NCBI GenBank assembly: GCA_902363145.1 | Contig: CABIZB010000001.1 | Span: 558,001-622,000, forward strand | Source of the DNA: Oscillospiraceae bacterium | GTDB lineage: Bacteria; Bacillota; Clostridia; Oscillospirales; Ruminococcaceae | Direction: 5' to 3' | DNA length: 64,000 nucleotides | In this document: piece by piece, positions 25,813 through 35,329 of the stretch | Layout: the number at the start of each line of letters is the position of its first letter | How positions within the stretch are numbered: position 1 is the first letter of the stretch | Notes under the pieces: generated by a model | Seen by the model: only the letters and a program-made list of their open reading frames with translations | Database searches by the model: none | What the model was told of the DNA's origin: nothing | Translations under genes and position numbers: made by a program

Positions 25813-28467
25813 ATGAGTACAAAACAGAACCAGACAAAATCCAAACTCAGCGAGGTTGCCAAGGACCTTAAAATATCAAATCAGGAGCTTAGCGACTTTA
25901 TTTCCGATAAGTTCGGAACCGTAAAGAAGCCATCTGCAAGCATTACACAGGATGAGCTTAATTATATTCTCGAGTCTTTTTCACAGAATAATCAGGTGGA
26001 TAGCTTCAATCCTTACTTCGAGTCAAGGAACAATAAGCCCGAGCCTAAGAAGGAAGAAAAGCCTGCCGATAAGAAGCCTGCACCTGCAAAGAAGCAGGAA
26101 AAGCCTGCCGCAAAGAAGGATACCGCTCCCAAGGCTCCCCAGAAAGCAGCTGCCGAGGCTGCAAAGCCCGCACAGCCTGTTCAGACTGCAAAGCCTGCTG
26201 CTCCCAAGGCTGAACCAAAGGCAGAAAAGCCTGTTGAGAAGAAGCCCGAGGCACCCAAGAACAATAATAACAATAACGAAAAGATGCCTCTTCACAAGAG
26301 CGAGCAGAAGTCTGCACTTGAAAGATTCAACAATCAGGTGAAGAAGTCTGATGAAAAGAAGAACAGCGCTGTTAAGCAGGAGCCTAAGAAGCCTGAAAAC
26401 AAGATCGCTGACAATAACAAGACTGTCAAGACCAAGCTGGGCGGCAATTTCTCTTCCGAGAGCGTAAAGGTAGAGCAGAAGATGCGTACCGTTGATACAA
26501 GAGGAAGCTATGTTGATATCGACAAGTACAACGAAAAGTACGAGAATATCGCGCCTCTTTCCGGCGGCGGAAGCGGAAAGCGCAGCAAGGACAATTTATC
26601 CAAGAAGCAGAAGCTCACACAGAAGTCTGCTCAGAGAAACAAGCAGCAGTATTCCAGCAAGAAGGAGACCGAGGCTGAGAAGCTCCGCAGACTGGAGCTT
26701 GAGCGTGCAAGAAAGCAGCAGCTCAAAGTCCTCATTCCCGATGAGATCGTTGTTTCCGAGCTTGCTTCCAGACTGAAGGTAACAGCTACCGAGGTCATCA
26801 AGAAGCTCATGGGTCTGGGCGAGATGTGCACCATCAACCAGGTCATCGACTTTGATACAGCTTCTCTCGTTGCTGAAGAGCTGGGCGCAAAGGTTGAAAA
26901 GGAAGTTATTGTTACCATTGAAGAGCGTCTTATCGACGACAGCGACGATGAGGGCGAGGGCGTTGAGCGTGCTCCCGTAGTTGTTGTTATGGGTCACGTT
27001 GACCACGGTAAAACTTCACTTCTCGACAGGATCAGAAACTCCCACGTTACCGACTCCGAGGCGGGCGGTATCACACAGCACATCGGTGCTTACAGAGTAA
27101 ATTACAAGGGCAAGGACATCACATTCCTTGATACTCCCGGCCATGAGGCATTTACCTCTATGCGTGCAAGAGGTGCGTCCGTAACGGATATCGCTATCCT
27201 CGTTGTTGCCGCTGATGACGGTATCATGCCCCAGACAGTTGAGGCTATCAACCACGCAAAGGCTGCGGGCGTTTCCATTATCGTTGCTATCAACAAGATG
27301 GATAAGGAAGGCGCAAACCCTGACAATATCAAGCAGCAGCTCACCGAGCATGACCTTGTTGTAGAGGAATGGGGCGGCGACGTTATCTGCGTTCCTGTAT
27401 CCGCAAAGACCGGTATGGGCATTGACGAGCTGCTTGAAAACGTACTTCTTCTTGCCGAGGTTGCCGAGCTTAAGGCTAACCCCAACAGACTGGCAAAGGG
27501 TACTGTTATCGAAGCACGTCTTGACAAGGGAAGAGGACCTATCGCAACTCTGCTTGTACAGAACGGTACACTGAGAACAGGCGATGTTATCATCGCAGGT
27601 ACTTCCGTTGGACGTGTTCGTGTTATGACAAACGACAAGGGCAATGTTGTTCATGAGGCAGGTCCCTCTTATCCTGTTGAGATAACAGGTCTTGCAGAGG
27701 TTCCCTCCGCAGGCGATGTGTTCAACGCAGTTGAAGATGAGCGTCTCGCAAGAGAGCTTGTTGAGCAGCGTAAGCATGAGGCTAAGCAGGAGCAGTTCAA
27801 TCAGTATCAGAAGGTTACTCTTGACAACCTGTTCAGCCAGATCGAGCAGGGCGAGATCAAGGAGCTTCCTATCATCGTCAAGGCTGACGTTCAGGGCTCC
27901 GTTGAGGCAGTCAAGCAGTCTCTTGAAAAGCTCTCCAACGATGAGGTCCGCATAAAGGTCATCCACGGCGCAGTTGGTGCTGTTTCCGAGAGCGACGTTA
28001 TGCTTGCAAGCGCATCCAATGCTATCATTGTAGGCTTCAATGTTCGTCCCGACCCCGTTGCTACAGAAAACGCAGAGCGTGACGGCGTTGATATCCGTCT
28101 CTACCGTATCATTTACGATGCTATCGAGGAGATCGGCACCGCTATGAAGGGTATGCTTGCTCCCAAGTACCGTGAGATCGCTGTCGGACGTATCGAGGTT
28201 CGTCAGGTATATAAGATCTCCAACGTTGGTCTTGTTGCGGGTGCATATGTTCTCAGCGGCAAGGTAACAAGAGCGTGCCAGATAAGAGTTGTAAGAGACG
28301 GCATAGTTATTGCCGAGGATAAGATGTCCAGCCTTAAGCGTTTCAAGGACGATGCCAAGGAGGTAGCCGAGGGCTACGAGTGCGGTATCACACTTGAAAA
28401 GTTCAATGATATCAAGGAAGGCGATATCTTCGAAGCATTTATCATGGAAGAATATCGTCCCAACTGA
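25813..28467 (+). CDS. infB: Translation initiation factor IF-2
   Basis: An 884-residue IF-2, which brings initiator tRNA to the 30S subunit. The N-terminal 310 residues are a low-complexity region rich in Lys, Pro, Ala and Asn after a small IF2-N-like domain ([19 protein letters not shown]). The second IF2-N domain is near 315-365. The G domain begins about residue 394: GHVDHGKTS (G1), DTPGHEAF (G3), NKMDKEG (G4), followed by domains II, III ([15 protein letters not shown]) and IV. AGGAGG lies upstream of the ATG. Confidence 0.97.
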   Translation: MSTKQNQTKSKLSEVAKDLKISNQELSDFISDKFGTVKKPSASITQDELNYILESFSQNNQVDSFNPYFESRNNKPEPKKEEKPADKKPAPAKKQEKPAAKKDTAPKAPQKAAAEAAKPAQPVQTAKPAAPKAEPKAEKPVEKKPEAPKNNNNNNEKMPLHKSEQKSALERFNNQVKKSDEKKNSAVKQEPKKPENKIADNNKTVKTKLGGNFSSESVKVEQKMRTVDTRGSYVDIDKYNEKYENIAPLSGGGSGKRSKDNLSKKQKLTQKSAQRNKQQYSSKKETEAEKLRRLELERARKQQLKVLIPDEIVVSELASRLKVTATEVIKKLMGLGEMCTINQVIDFDTASLVAEELGAKVEKEVIVTIEERLIDDSDDEGEGVERAPVVVVMGHVDHGKTSLLDRIRNSHVTDSEAGGITQHIGAYRVNYKGKDITFLDTPGHEAFTSMRARGASVTDIAILVVAADDGIMPQTVEAINHAKAAGVSIIVAINKMDKEGANPDNIKQQLTEHDLVVEEWGGDVICVPVSAKTGMGIDELLENVLLLAEVAELKANPNRLAKGTVIEARLDKGRGPIATLLVQNGTLRTGDVIIAGTSVGRVRVMTNDKGNVVHEAGPSYPVEITGLAEVPSAGDVFNAVEDERLARELVEQRKHEAKQEQFNQYQKVTLDNLFSQIEQGEIKELPIIVKADVQGSVEAVKQSLEKLSNDEVRIKVIHGAVGAVSESDVMLASASNAIIVGFNVRPDPVATENAERDGVDIRLYRIIYDAIEEIGTAMKGMLAPKYREIAVGRIEVRQVYKISNVGLVAGAYVLSGKVTRACQIRVVRDGIVIAEDKMSSLKRFKDDAKEVAEGYECGITLEKFNDIKEGDIFEAFIMEEYRPN

Positions 28468-28497
28468 TAATAACAGTGCGGAAAGGACGGCGCAGAT

Positions 28498-28881
28498 ATG
28501 CCAAACTTTAAGAATGCAAGATTATCCGAAGATATTAAGCGTGAGATCTCAGGACTTATCCGTGAGAGAATAAAGGACCCAAGAGTAAAGGACGGACTTG
28601 TTTCTGTTGTCCGTACCGAGCTTTCGGGCGATAATTCACACTGCAAGGTATATATTTCCCACCTTGACGGCATGGAGGCTTCAAAAAATGCCGTAAAGGG
28701 TCTGGAAAGCGCAGGGTGGATGATAAGAAAAGAAATTTCCAACAAGCTTCATCTGAAAAAATGCCCCGAGCTGAAATTCATTGCGGACGACTCCATCGAG
28801 CATTCCGCAGAGATAGCAAAGATGCTCGAGAACATTGCGGAAGCTGAAAATGAGGAAGAGACACAGTCTGAAGACGAATAA
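28498..28881 (+). CDS. rbfA: Ribosome-binding factor A
   Basis: A 127-residue RbfA, a cold-shock and 30S-maturation factor with a single KH-like domain. Signatures are RLSEDIKREISGLIRERIKDPRV at the start, CKVYISHL, and ISNKLHLKKCPELKFIADDSIEHSA. The C-terminal 20 residues are acidic. Position after infB is conserved across bacteria. Confidence 0.95.
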   Translation: MPNFKNARLSEDIKREISGLIRERIKDPRVKDGLVSVVRTELSGDNSHCKVYISHLDGMEASKNAVKGLESAGWMIRKEISNKLHLKKCPELKFIADDSIEHSAEIAKMLENIAEAENEEETQSEDE

Positions 28882-28940
28882 TAAAGCCGAGGAAGGCAGA
28901 CAGCCGTAATGGTGCGGCTGTCAGAAAGGTGGTCATAGGT

Positions 28941-29927
28941 TTGAACAGTGATAAAAAGGTTGAAAGCATAACAGTTCTTGAAGCTGCAAATTTTCTGCTT
29001 AAAAATGACAATTTTTATATCCTTACCCATGTTAATCCTGACGGAGACGCTATGGGCAGCGGATTCGGACTTTGCAGAGCGCTGAGAGCTGTGGGCAAAA
29101 AGGCGAATGTCCTTTGCTCCGACCCCTTTCCCAAGAGATATTCCTATCTTTACAACGGCTATGAGCCTCAGAAGTTCGTTCCCCAGACTATAGTTTCAGT
29201 AGATCTGGCGGATACGAACCTTTTCGGAAAGGCTCTTTCCGTTTATGCGGACTTTGTTGACCTGGCTATTGACCACCACATTTCCAACACGGGCTATGCC
29301 GCAAAAACTCTGCTCAACGGCAAGGCTGCGGCTGCCTGCGAGGTGCTTTTCGAGGTGTTCACCGAGGGCAAGTTCCCCATAGGCCTCCAGACTGCCGAGT
29401 GCCTTTACACCGGCATTTCCACAGATACAGGCTGCTTCCGTTTTGAAAATACCACTCCCAGATGCCATGAGATAGTGGCAAAGCTTATGGGATACGGTAT
29501 CCCTTACGCAAAGATAAACCGTGAGCTGTTCGAGATAAAGAGCAGGGCACGCCTTACTGTAGAGCAGCACGTTATCAACTCCATGGAAATGTACCTTGAT
29601 GACAAGTGCGCCGTTATTGCAGTTACCTCCGATATGATAGCGGAAACAGGACTTGCTCCCGAGGAATTTGAGGGACTGGCTTCCATTCCCATGCAGGTGG
29701 AGGGCGTTGAGGTAGGCGTTACCATCAAGGAAAAGGAGCCGGGCAAATTCAAGGTCTCCATGAGAAGTGCGGAGAGCGTGAATGTTTCTGAGCTTTGCGC
29801 AAAGCTTGGCGGCGGCGGACATATCCGTGCGGCTGGCTGTACTGTGGAGGGCAACCTTTCCCAGGTAAAGCTCAAGATACTTTCTGTTATTGCGCCTGCG
29901 CTGGGTTTTGATCTATGGCTGTCATGA
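28941..29927 (+). CDS. DHH/DHHA1 phosphoesterase (NrnA-like oligoribonuclease)
   Basis: A 328-residue phosphoesterase of the NrnA type that degrades very short RNAs and dephosphorylates pAp in Bacillus. DHH motifs are THVNPDGDAMGSG, VDLADTNLF and AIDHHISNTGYA; the DHHA1 domain ends with GGGGHIRAAGCTV. The TTG at 28941 was chosen because AAAGGTGG lies eight bases upstream; a GTG at 28929 would start inside that site. It sits between rbfA and truB as in many Clostridia. Confidence 0.9.
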   Translation: MNSDKKVESITVLEAANFLLKNDNFYILTHVNPDGDAMGSGFGLCRALRAVGKKANVLCSDPFPKRYSYLYNGYEPQKFVPQTIVSVDLADTNLFGKALSVYADFVDLAIDHHISNTGYAAKTLLNGKAAAACEVLFEVFTEGKFPIGLQTAECLYTGISTDTGCFRFENTTPRCHEIVAKLMGYGIPYAKINRELFEIKSRARLTVEQHVINSMEMYLDDKCAVIAVTSDMIAETGLAPEEFEGLASIPMQVEGVEVGVTIKEKEPGKFKVSMRSAESVNVSELCAKLGGGGHIRAAGCTVEGNLSQVKLKILSVIAPALGFDLWLS

Positions 29928-29935
29928 GGGCTGTC

Positions 29936-30841
29936 ATGAGTGAGCTTAACGGTATCATCTGCGTTTATAAGCCTGTGGGCTTCACTTCCTTTGATGTTAT
30001 TGCCAAAATGCGTGGTATCCTCAAAATGAAAAAGCTTGGTCATGCAGGTACTCTTGACCCTATGGCGGAGGGCGTTCTGCCTGTGTTTGCAGGCTGCGCC
30101 ACAAAAGCGTGCGATATGCTTCCCGACCATGACAAGGTTTACCGTGCAGGCTTCCGTCTTGGCGTTACTACCGATACTCAGGACAGCAGCGGAACGGTCA
30201 TTTCAGAAAATGACACACCTGTTTACAAAGACGGGCTTATATCTGCGGCAGAGTGCTTCAGGGGAGATATAATGCAGCTTCCTCCCATGTATTCGGCAGT
30301 TTCGGTCAACGGAAAAAGGCTTTATGAGCTGGCAAGACAGGGCAAGACCGTTGAAAGAGAGCCGAGACCTATAACCGTTTATTCCCTTGATATAAAGGAA
30401 TATGATGAGCAGACACGCAGCGGAGTTATGGAGATATCCTGCTCAAAGGGTACATATATCCGCACCCTTATAAATGATATAGGGGACAAGCTGGGCTGCG
30501 GCGGAATAATGACATCGCTTGTGCGCACGGCTGCCTGCGGCTTTACTCTCGATGACTGCGTGACTATTGAGCAGCTCCAGCAGACTGCCGACGGTGACAG
30601 GGACTTCGGTAAATATCTTCTCCCCGTAGAAGCTGTTTTTGACTATCTGCCAAAGGTAAGACTGTGCGAGGCTCAGGAAAGAATGTACAGAAACGGGATA
30701 CGCCTTGACGTTTCCCGACTTGATATTGATGATACGGCTTCGGAAAGATACGCAGTATTCGGCAGCAGCGGCGGATTTATCGGCACTGCCGTTATAATGC
30801 GTGACGAAGATCTTCTGAAAGTCGAAAAGAATTTTCTCTGA
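29936..30841 (+). CDS. truB: tRNA pseudouridine-55 synthase
   Basis: A 301-residue TruB, which makes pseudouridine 55 in the T loop of tRNA. NGIICVYKPVGFTSFDVI is the N-terminal motif, KLGHAGTLDPMAEGVLPV carries the catalytic Asp, and CSKGTYIRTLINDIGDKLGCG is the third motif. The ATG at 29936 follows GAGGG by about seven bases; upstream in-frame ATGs overlap the previous gene and have no site. A C-terminal PUA-like part is present but short. Confidence 0.95.
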   Translation: MSELNGIICVYKPVGFTSFDVIAKMRGILKMKKLGHAGTLDPMAEGVLPVFAGCATKACDMLPDHDKVYRAGFRLGVTTDTQDSSGTVISENDTPVYKDGLISAAECFRGDIMQLPPMYSAVSVNGKRLYELARQGKTVEREPRPITVYSLDIKEYDEQTRSGVMEISCSKGTYIRTLINDIGDKLGCGGIMTSLVRTAACGFTLDDCVTIEQLQQTADGDRDFGKYLLPVEAVFDYLPKVRLCEAQERMYRNGIRLDVSRLDIDDTASERYAVFGSSGGFIGTAVIMRDEDLLKVEKNFL

Positions 30842-30858
30842 TTTTTGAGGTGATTGCT

Positions 30859-31776
30859 TTGATCCTTCTGTCCGATGAGGAGCAGATAAACGGAAAATAC
30901 ACATCTGTTGCCCTTGGCGTTTTTGACGGAGTTCACAGGGGGCATAAAGCGGTCATTGACGCAGCTGCGGAAAATGCCGCAGCGAATGATCTCAGCGCCG
31001 CCGTATGCACTTTCAGGACTGCAACGGTGGATACCAAGGGCACAGGCTTTCGTCCCATTTACAGTGACGAGACCAAATGCCTGCTCCTTGAACACGAAGG
31101 GGCAGAGTATGTTTATATGCCCGATTTTTCCCGCATAAAGAATAATTCTGCCGAGGATTTTGTGAGAGATATCCTACGCAAAAAAATGAACGCCAAGACT
31201 GTGGTATGCGGCAGGGATTTCAGACTGGGCAGGGGAGCTTCCTGCACTGCTGAGGGACTGTCCGTGCTGTGCAGAGAAAACGGCATGGAGCTTATCGTAG
31301 TCGATGATATCACCGATAACGGCGTAAGGATATGCTCTTCCGATATAAGAAAGGACATTGCCGAGGGGGATATCGTTTCCGCAAACCGTCTGCTGGGGCA
31401 TGATTATGCCATAACCGGCGAGGTGGTCAACGGCAACCATTTTGGTCGGCAGATGAATTTTCCCACCGCCAATCAGCGTATAGACAGCGGCTGTGTTCTG
31501 CCGAAATTCGGCGTGTATGCTTCCTATGCCATGATAGACGGAAAATTTTATAAGGGCGTTACCAATATCGGCGTGAAGCCTACGGTTGAAGTAGGCGATG
31601 CCCCTCATGCGGAGACATATTTTATCTCCTTTGACGGCGACCTTTACGGCAGGAACATAGTTCTGCGGCTGGTGGATTTTCTCCGCCCCGAAAAGCGGTT
31701 CCCGAGCATTGAAGCTCTCAGGAAGCAGATAGCAAGGGACACCGAGACCGTCAGAAGCAGAGAATACAATATATAA
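30859..31776 (+). CDS. ribF: Bifunctional riboflavin kinase/FAD synthetase
   Basis: A 305-residue enzyme converting riboflavin to FMN and then FAD. The N-terminal nucleotidyltransferase domain shows LGVFDGVHRGHKAVI with the HxGH-like motif, and VRICSSDIRKDIAEGDIVSANRLLG. The C-terminal kinase domain starts with GRQMNFPTANQRI and has GVTNIGVKPTV. The TTG at 30859 was preferred, six bases after GAGGTG; GTG 30850 is inside that site. Next to truB, as is common. Confidence 0.95.
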   Translation: MILLSDEEQINGKYTSVALGVFDGVHRGHKAVIDAAAENAAANDLSAAVCTFRTATVDTKGTGFRPIYSDETKCLLLEHEGAEYVYMPDFSRIKNNSAEDFVRDILRKKMNAKTVVCGRDFRLGRGASCTAEGLSVLCRENGMELIVVDDITDNGVRICSSDIRKDIAEGDIVSANRLLGHDYAITGEVVNGNHFGRQMNFPTANQRIDSGCVLPKFGVYASYAMIDGKFYKGVTNIGVKPTVEVGDAPHAETYFISFDGDLYGRNIVLRLVDFLRPEKRFPSIEALRKQIARDTETVRSREYNI

Positions 31777-31813
31777 AAGTATATCTGATATTTTCAGAAA
31801 GGACTGTTTATAA

Positions 31814-33277
31814 ATGGATACATCTAAGAAAATACGCACCAGATTTGCACCCAGCCCCACGGGCTTTATGCACATCGGCAACCTGCGTACAGCTATCTAC
31901 ACCTATATCATCGCCAAGAAGTACGGCGGAGATTTTATCCTCAGGATCGAGGATACCGACCAGGAAAGATACGTTGAGGGCGCAGTTGAAAAGATATATG
32001 ATACCCTGAGAGTCTGCGGACTTAACTGGGACGAAGGCCCCGATATCGGCGGACCCGTTGGCCCTTACATTCAGTCCGAGAGAATGGGTATCTACAAGGA
32101 ATATGCCTTAAAGCTCATTGAGTCGGGTCATGCGTATTACTGCTTCTGCACCAAGGAGAGAATTGACGCTCTTCACAAGGCTCAGCAGGAAGCTAAGGTA
32201 TCCAATATGATGTACGACCGCCACTGCCGCAACCTTCCCAAGGAAGAGGTTGACAGGCTCCTTGCGGAGGGTACACCCTATGTTATCCGCCAGAAGATGC
32301 CTCTTGAGGGCAGCACTACATTCCACGATGTTCTTTACGGCGATATTACCGTTGAAAACGCTATCCTTGACGACCAGATACTTATCAAGGCTGACGGTAT
32401 GCCTACCTATAACTTTGCAAACGTTATTGATGACCACCTTATGGGCATCACCCACGTTGTAAGAGGAAACGAGTATCTTTCCTCCGCTCCCAAGTACAAC
32501 CTGCTTTACGAGGCATTCGGCTGGGATATCCCCGAGTATATCCATGTTGAGCATATCATGCGTGACGCACAGCACAAGCTTTCAAAGCGTGACGGCGACG
32601 CATATTTCGGCGATTTTGTTGACAAGGGCTTCTATGTTCCCGCTATCATCAACTATATCGCACTTCTGGGCTGGGCGCCCAAGGGCGAGAACGAGATATT
32701 CTCTCTTGACGAGCTGGTACAGGAGTTCGATATCTCGGGACTTTCCAAGTCTCCCGCAGTTTTTGATATCGTGAAGATGAAGGCTATCAACGCCGAGCAT
32801 CTCAGACGTCTTTCCCACGACGAGTTCAAGGCTCTGGCACTTCCCTATATCCGTCAGACCTGCAAGCGTGAGGATATTGACATTGATGTTCTCGTAAAGA
32901 CACTCCAGCCCAGAACCGAGCTTTTCACCGATATCCCCGAAAAGGTGGATTTCATTGACGAAATGCCCGAGTACAGCGATGAGCTTTACTTCAACAAGAA
33001 GATGAAGACAAACGCCGAAACAGGTCTTTCCGCACTGAAAATGCTTCTTCCCGTGCTGGGGGGCGTTGAGGACTGGAACGAGGAGAATATCCACTCCGCA
33101 ATATTTGCTGAGATTGAAAAGCAGGGCGTAAAGAACGGATTTATGCTCTGGCCTCTCAGAGTTGCACTTTCAGGCAAGGCCCTTACCCCCGGCGGCGGAA
33201 TCGAGCTTGCCGCAATTCTCGGCAAGGACGAGACCATCAGGCGTACAGAAGCTGCAATTACCAAGCTTGGCGGCTGA
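31814..33277 (+). CDS. gltX: Glutamyl-tRNA synthetase
   Basis: A 487-residue class I synthetase. The HIGH signature lies in RFAPSPTGFMHIGNLRTA, GGDFILRIEDTDQERYV is the following conserved block, and KMSKS is represented by AQHKLSKRDGD. The C-terminal anticodon-binding domain is complete (GVKNGFMLWPLRVALSGKA). It could be discriminating or non-discriminating; no gatCAB genes are in the window to judge. It lies 37 bases after ribF and seems to end the operon. Confidence 0.95.
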   Translation: MDTSKKIRTRFAPSPTGFMHIGNLRTAIYTYIIAKKYGGDFILRIEDTDQERYVEGAVEKIYDTLRVCGLNWDEGPDIGGPVGPYIQSERMGIYKEYALKLIESGHAYYCFCTKERIDALHKAQQEAKVSNMMYDRHCRNLPKEEVDRLLAEGTPYVIRQKMPLEGSTTFHDVLYGDITVENAILDDQILIKADGMPTYNFANVIDDHLMGITHVVRGNEYLSSAPKYNLLYEAFGWDIPEYIHVEHIMRDAQHKLSKRDGDAYFGDFVDKGFYVPAIINYIALLGWAPKGENEIFSLDELVQEFDISGLSKSPAVFDIVKMKAINAEHLRRLSHDEFKALALPYIRQTCKREDIDIDVLVKTLQPRTELFTDIPEKVDFIDEMPEYSDELYFNKKMKTNAETGLSALKMLLPVLGGVEDWNEENIHSAIFAEIEKQGVKNGFMLWPLRVALSGKALTPGGGIELAAILGKDETIRRTEAAITKLGG

Positions 33278-33459
33278 AAATACTCTGTTTTATCACTGCA
33301 GAAAGCATAAATTTGAAGATTTTTTCTGCATTAACGTGTACTTTTCACATAACTGACACATTGAAACGCTAAAATATCATTAACGAATTTGTGCAGTGAT
33401 GCAGTAAAGTCATAGTGCGACTTTCGGAATTACAATTCTCACGGAGAGGAATGACTATA

Positions 33460-34569
33460 ATGATCGAGGTTAAAAACCTTACCAAGCATTACGGCAGCAA
33501 AAAAGCTCTGGACGATATCTCGTTTACCGTAAATGACGGCGAGATACTGGGCTTTCTCGGCCCCAACGGCGCAGGTAAATCCACAACCATGAATATCCTC
33601 ACAGGCTACATTTCCGCCACCGACGGAGAGGTGCTCATCAACGGGATAGACATTCTGGACGACCCCACAGCCGCAAAGAAGGAGATAGGCTATCTCCCCG
33701 AGCTGCCGCCCCTTTACCTTGATATGACCGTCAAGGAGTATCTCAGCTTTGTTTATGACCTTAAAAAGTGCAAGATACCCAAGCAGGCGCATCTTGAAGA
33801 GATCTGCAAGCTTGTAAAGATATCAGATGTCTATAACCGTGTCATCAAGCATCTTTCAAAGGGCTACAAGCAGCGTGTGGGCATGGCTCAGGCGCTTATC
33901 GGAAACCCCAAGATACTTATTCTTGACGAGCCTACAGTAGGTCTTGACCCCAAGCAGATACTTGATATAAGAAACCTTATCAAGAGGCTGGGAAAGAAGC
34001 ATACCGTTATCCTTTCTTCCCATATCCTGTCCGAGATACAGGCAGTCTGCGACAGAATAGTTATCATCAATCAGGGCGTTATCGCAGCAGATGATACTAC
34101 CGAAAACCTTACAAAAACCGTTTCCGACGATCTGCGCTACACCGCAAGGATCGACGGCCCCCGTGAAGAGATACTCAAGGTCATCGGCACAATTCCCGGC
34201 GTTAGGGAAGTTACTGCCGAGATGGAGAGAGAGCCCGGCGCTTACGATTACGAGATAGAGGTGGAAGAGGACTCCGATATCAGACGTGAGCTTTTCAAGC
34301 GCATTGCAGGCAGAAACTGGTATATGCTGGGTCTCAAGTCCAACGAAATGACCCTTGAAGATATCTTCCTTAAGATAACAATGGGCTCCGATGTCAAGAT
34401 AAAGTCCAAGCCCGTTGACGAGGATACTCACAGAAAGCTGATGGAGCAGGTTGACGGTGCGGTTGCAGTGGCAAATGCAGTCGATATCGCAAACGCTGCT
34501 CAGTCCGCTCCCGATATCAATGAGTCCGACGGGGAAGAAGAGGAAAAAGCAGACGGAGGTGAAATGTAA
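33460..34569 (+). CDS. ABC transporter ATPase (GldA-like)
   Basis: A 369-residue ATPase of the ABC-2 exporter type. Walker A is GPNGAGKST, the signature LSKGYKQRVGMAQAL, Walker B ILILDEPTVGLDP and the switch region VILSSHILSEIQAVC. A long C-terminal extension (residues 300-369) ends in an acidic tail ESDGEEEEKADGGEM. ATG 33460 was chosen, ten bases after GAGAGG. It shares one base with the next gene and heads a four-gene unit whose other members are permease, GldG-like and DUF4340 proteins. Confidence 0.93.
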   Translation: MIEVKNLTKHYGSKKALDDISFTVNDGEILGFLGPNGAGKSTTMNILTGYISATDGEVLINGIDILDDPTAAKKEIGYLPELPPLYLDMTVKEYLSFVYDLKKCKIPKQAHLEEICKLVKISDVYNRVIKHLSKGYKQRVGMAQALIGNPKILILDEPTVGLDPKQILDIRNLIKRLGKKHTVILSSHILSEIQAVCDRIVIINQGVIAADDTTENLTKTVSDDLRYTARIDGPREEILKVIGTIPGVREVTAEMEREPGAYDYEIEVEEDSDIRRELFKRIAGRNWYMLGLKSNEMTLEDIFLKITMGSDVKIKSKPVDEDTHRKLMEQVDGAVAVANAVDIANAAQSAPDINESDGEEEEKADGGEM

Positions 34570-35276
34570 TGGGCGCAATTTTCAAAAGAGAAATGAAAGC
34601 ATACTTTACATCACCCATTGCTTATATTTTTCTCGCAGTATTTTATATTATCACAGCCTTTTACTTCGTTAATATGAATCTGGCAAACGGTTCTACCGAT
34701 ATGTCCTATGTGTTTGCGGGAGTATTCGTTATTATGATGATACTTCTCCCGCTGCTGACCATGAGGCTTTTTGCAGATGAAAAGAAGCTCAAAACAGATC
34801 AGGGACTGCTCACCGCTCCCGTAAATCTTTTTGAGATAGTAATGGGCAAGTTTTTTGCAGCAACAGTCGTTTTCCTTGTGGGCATGGCAATATACATTCC
34901 CTATATCCTTGTGATACTGAAGCTTGCGGGAACGATCGCATGGGCTTCCGTTATCGGAAATCTTCTTGGACTGCTGCTTCTCGGCTGCTCATTCATTTCC
35001 ATCGGAATATTCGTTTCCTCCCTTACAGAGCTTCAGATAGTAGCTGCCATCGTAAGCATCATCATCAACCTTGTGCTTTATATGATTGATGTTATCGCAT
35101 CTACCGTAAGCATCGACATTCTTAAAAAGGTAATGGTCGCTATCGGCTTCTACAACAGATACACTGAATTTACTCAGGGTATCCTTAATATCACAAGCGT
35201 TGTGTTCTTTATCAGCACAATATTTATTTTCAACTTCCTTACCGTCAGGGTACTGGAAAAGCGCCGCTGGAGTTGA
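34569..35276 (+). CDS. ABC-2 type permease (GldF-like)
   Basis: A 235-residue permease with six membrane segments. It begins MGAIFKREMKAYFTSPIAYIFL, as do GldF-like permeases (KREMKAYFTSPIAYIF), and has LPLLTMRLFADEKKLKTDQGLLTAPV in the first cytoplasmic loop. It is encoded immediately after the ATPase (ATGTAATG overlap). In gliding Bacteroidetes the GldAFG transporter supports motility, but homologues are widespread in non-gliding bacteria, where the cargo is unknown. Confidence 0.9.
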   Translation: MGAIFKREMKAYFTSPIAYIFLAVFYIITAFYFVNMNLANGSTDMSYVFAGVFVIMMILLPLLTMRLFADEKKLKTDQGLLTAPVNLFEIVMGKFFAATVVFLVGMAIYIPYILVILKLAGTIAWASVIGNLLGLLLLGCSFISIGIFVSSLTELQIVAAIVSIIINLVLYMIDVIASTVSIDILKKVMVAIGFYNRYTEFTQGILNITSVVFFISTIFIFNFLTVRVLEKRRWS

Positions 35277-35329
35277 TGCCTGACGGCTGACCGAATTGAT
35301 GTTTACATCTGATGAAAGGAATGAAATAA

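Noticed and set aside
25940..26350. Lys/Pro/Ala-rich frames opposite the infB N-terminus look like separate proteins on both strands.
   Set aside because: They are compositional shadows of the low-complexity IF-2 linker and have no ribosome sites.
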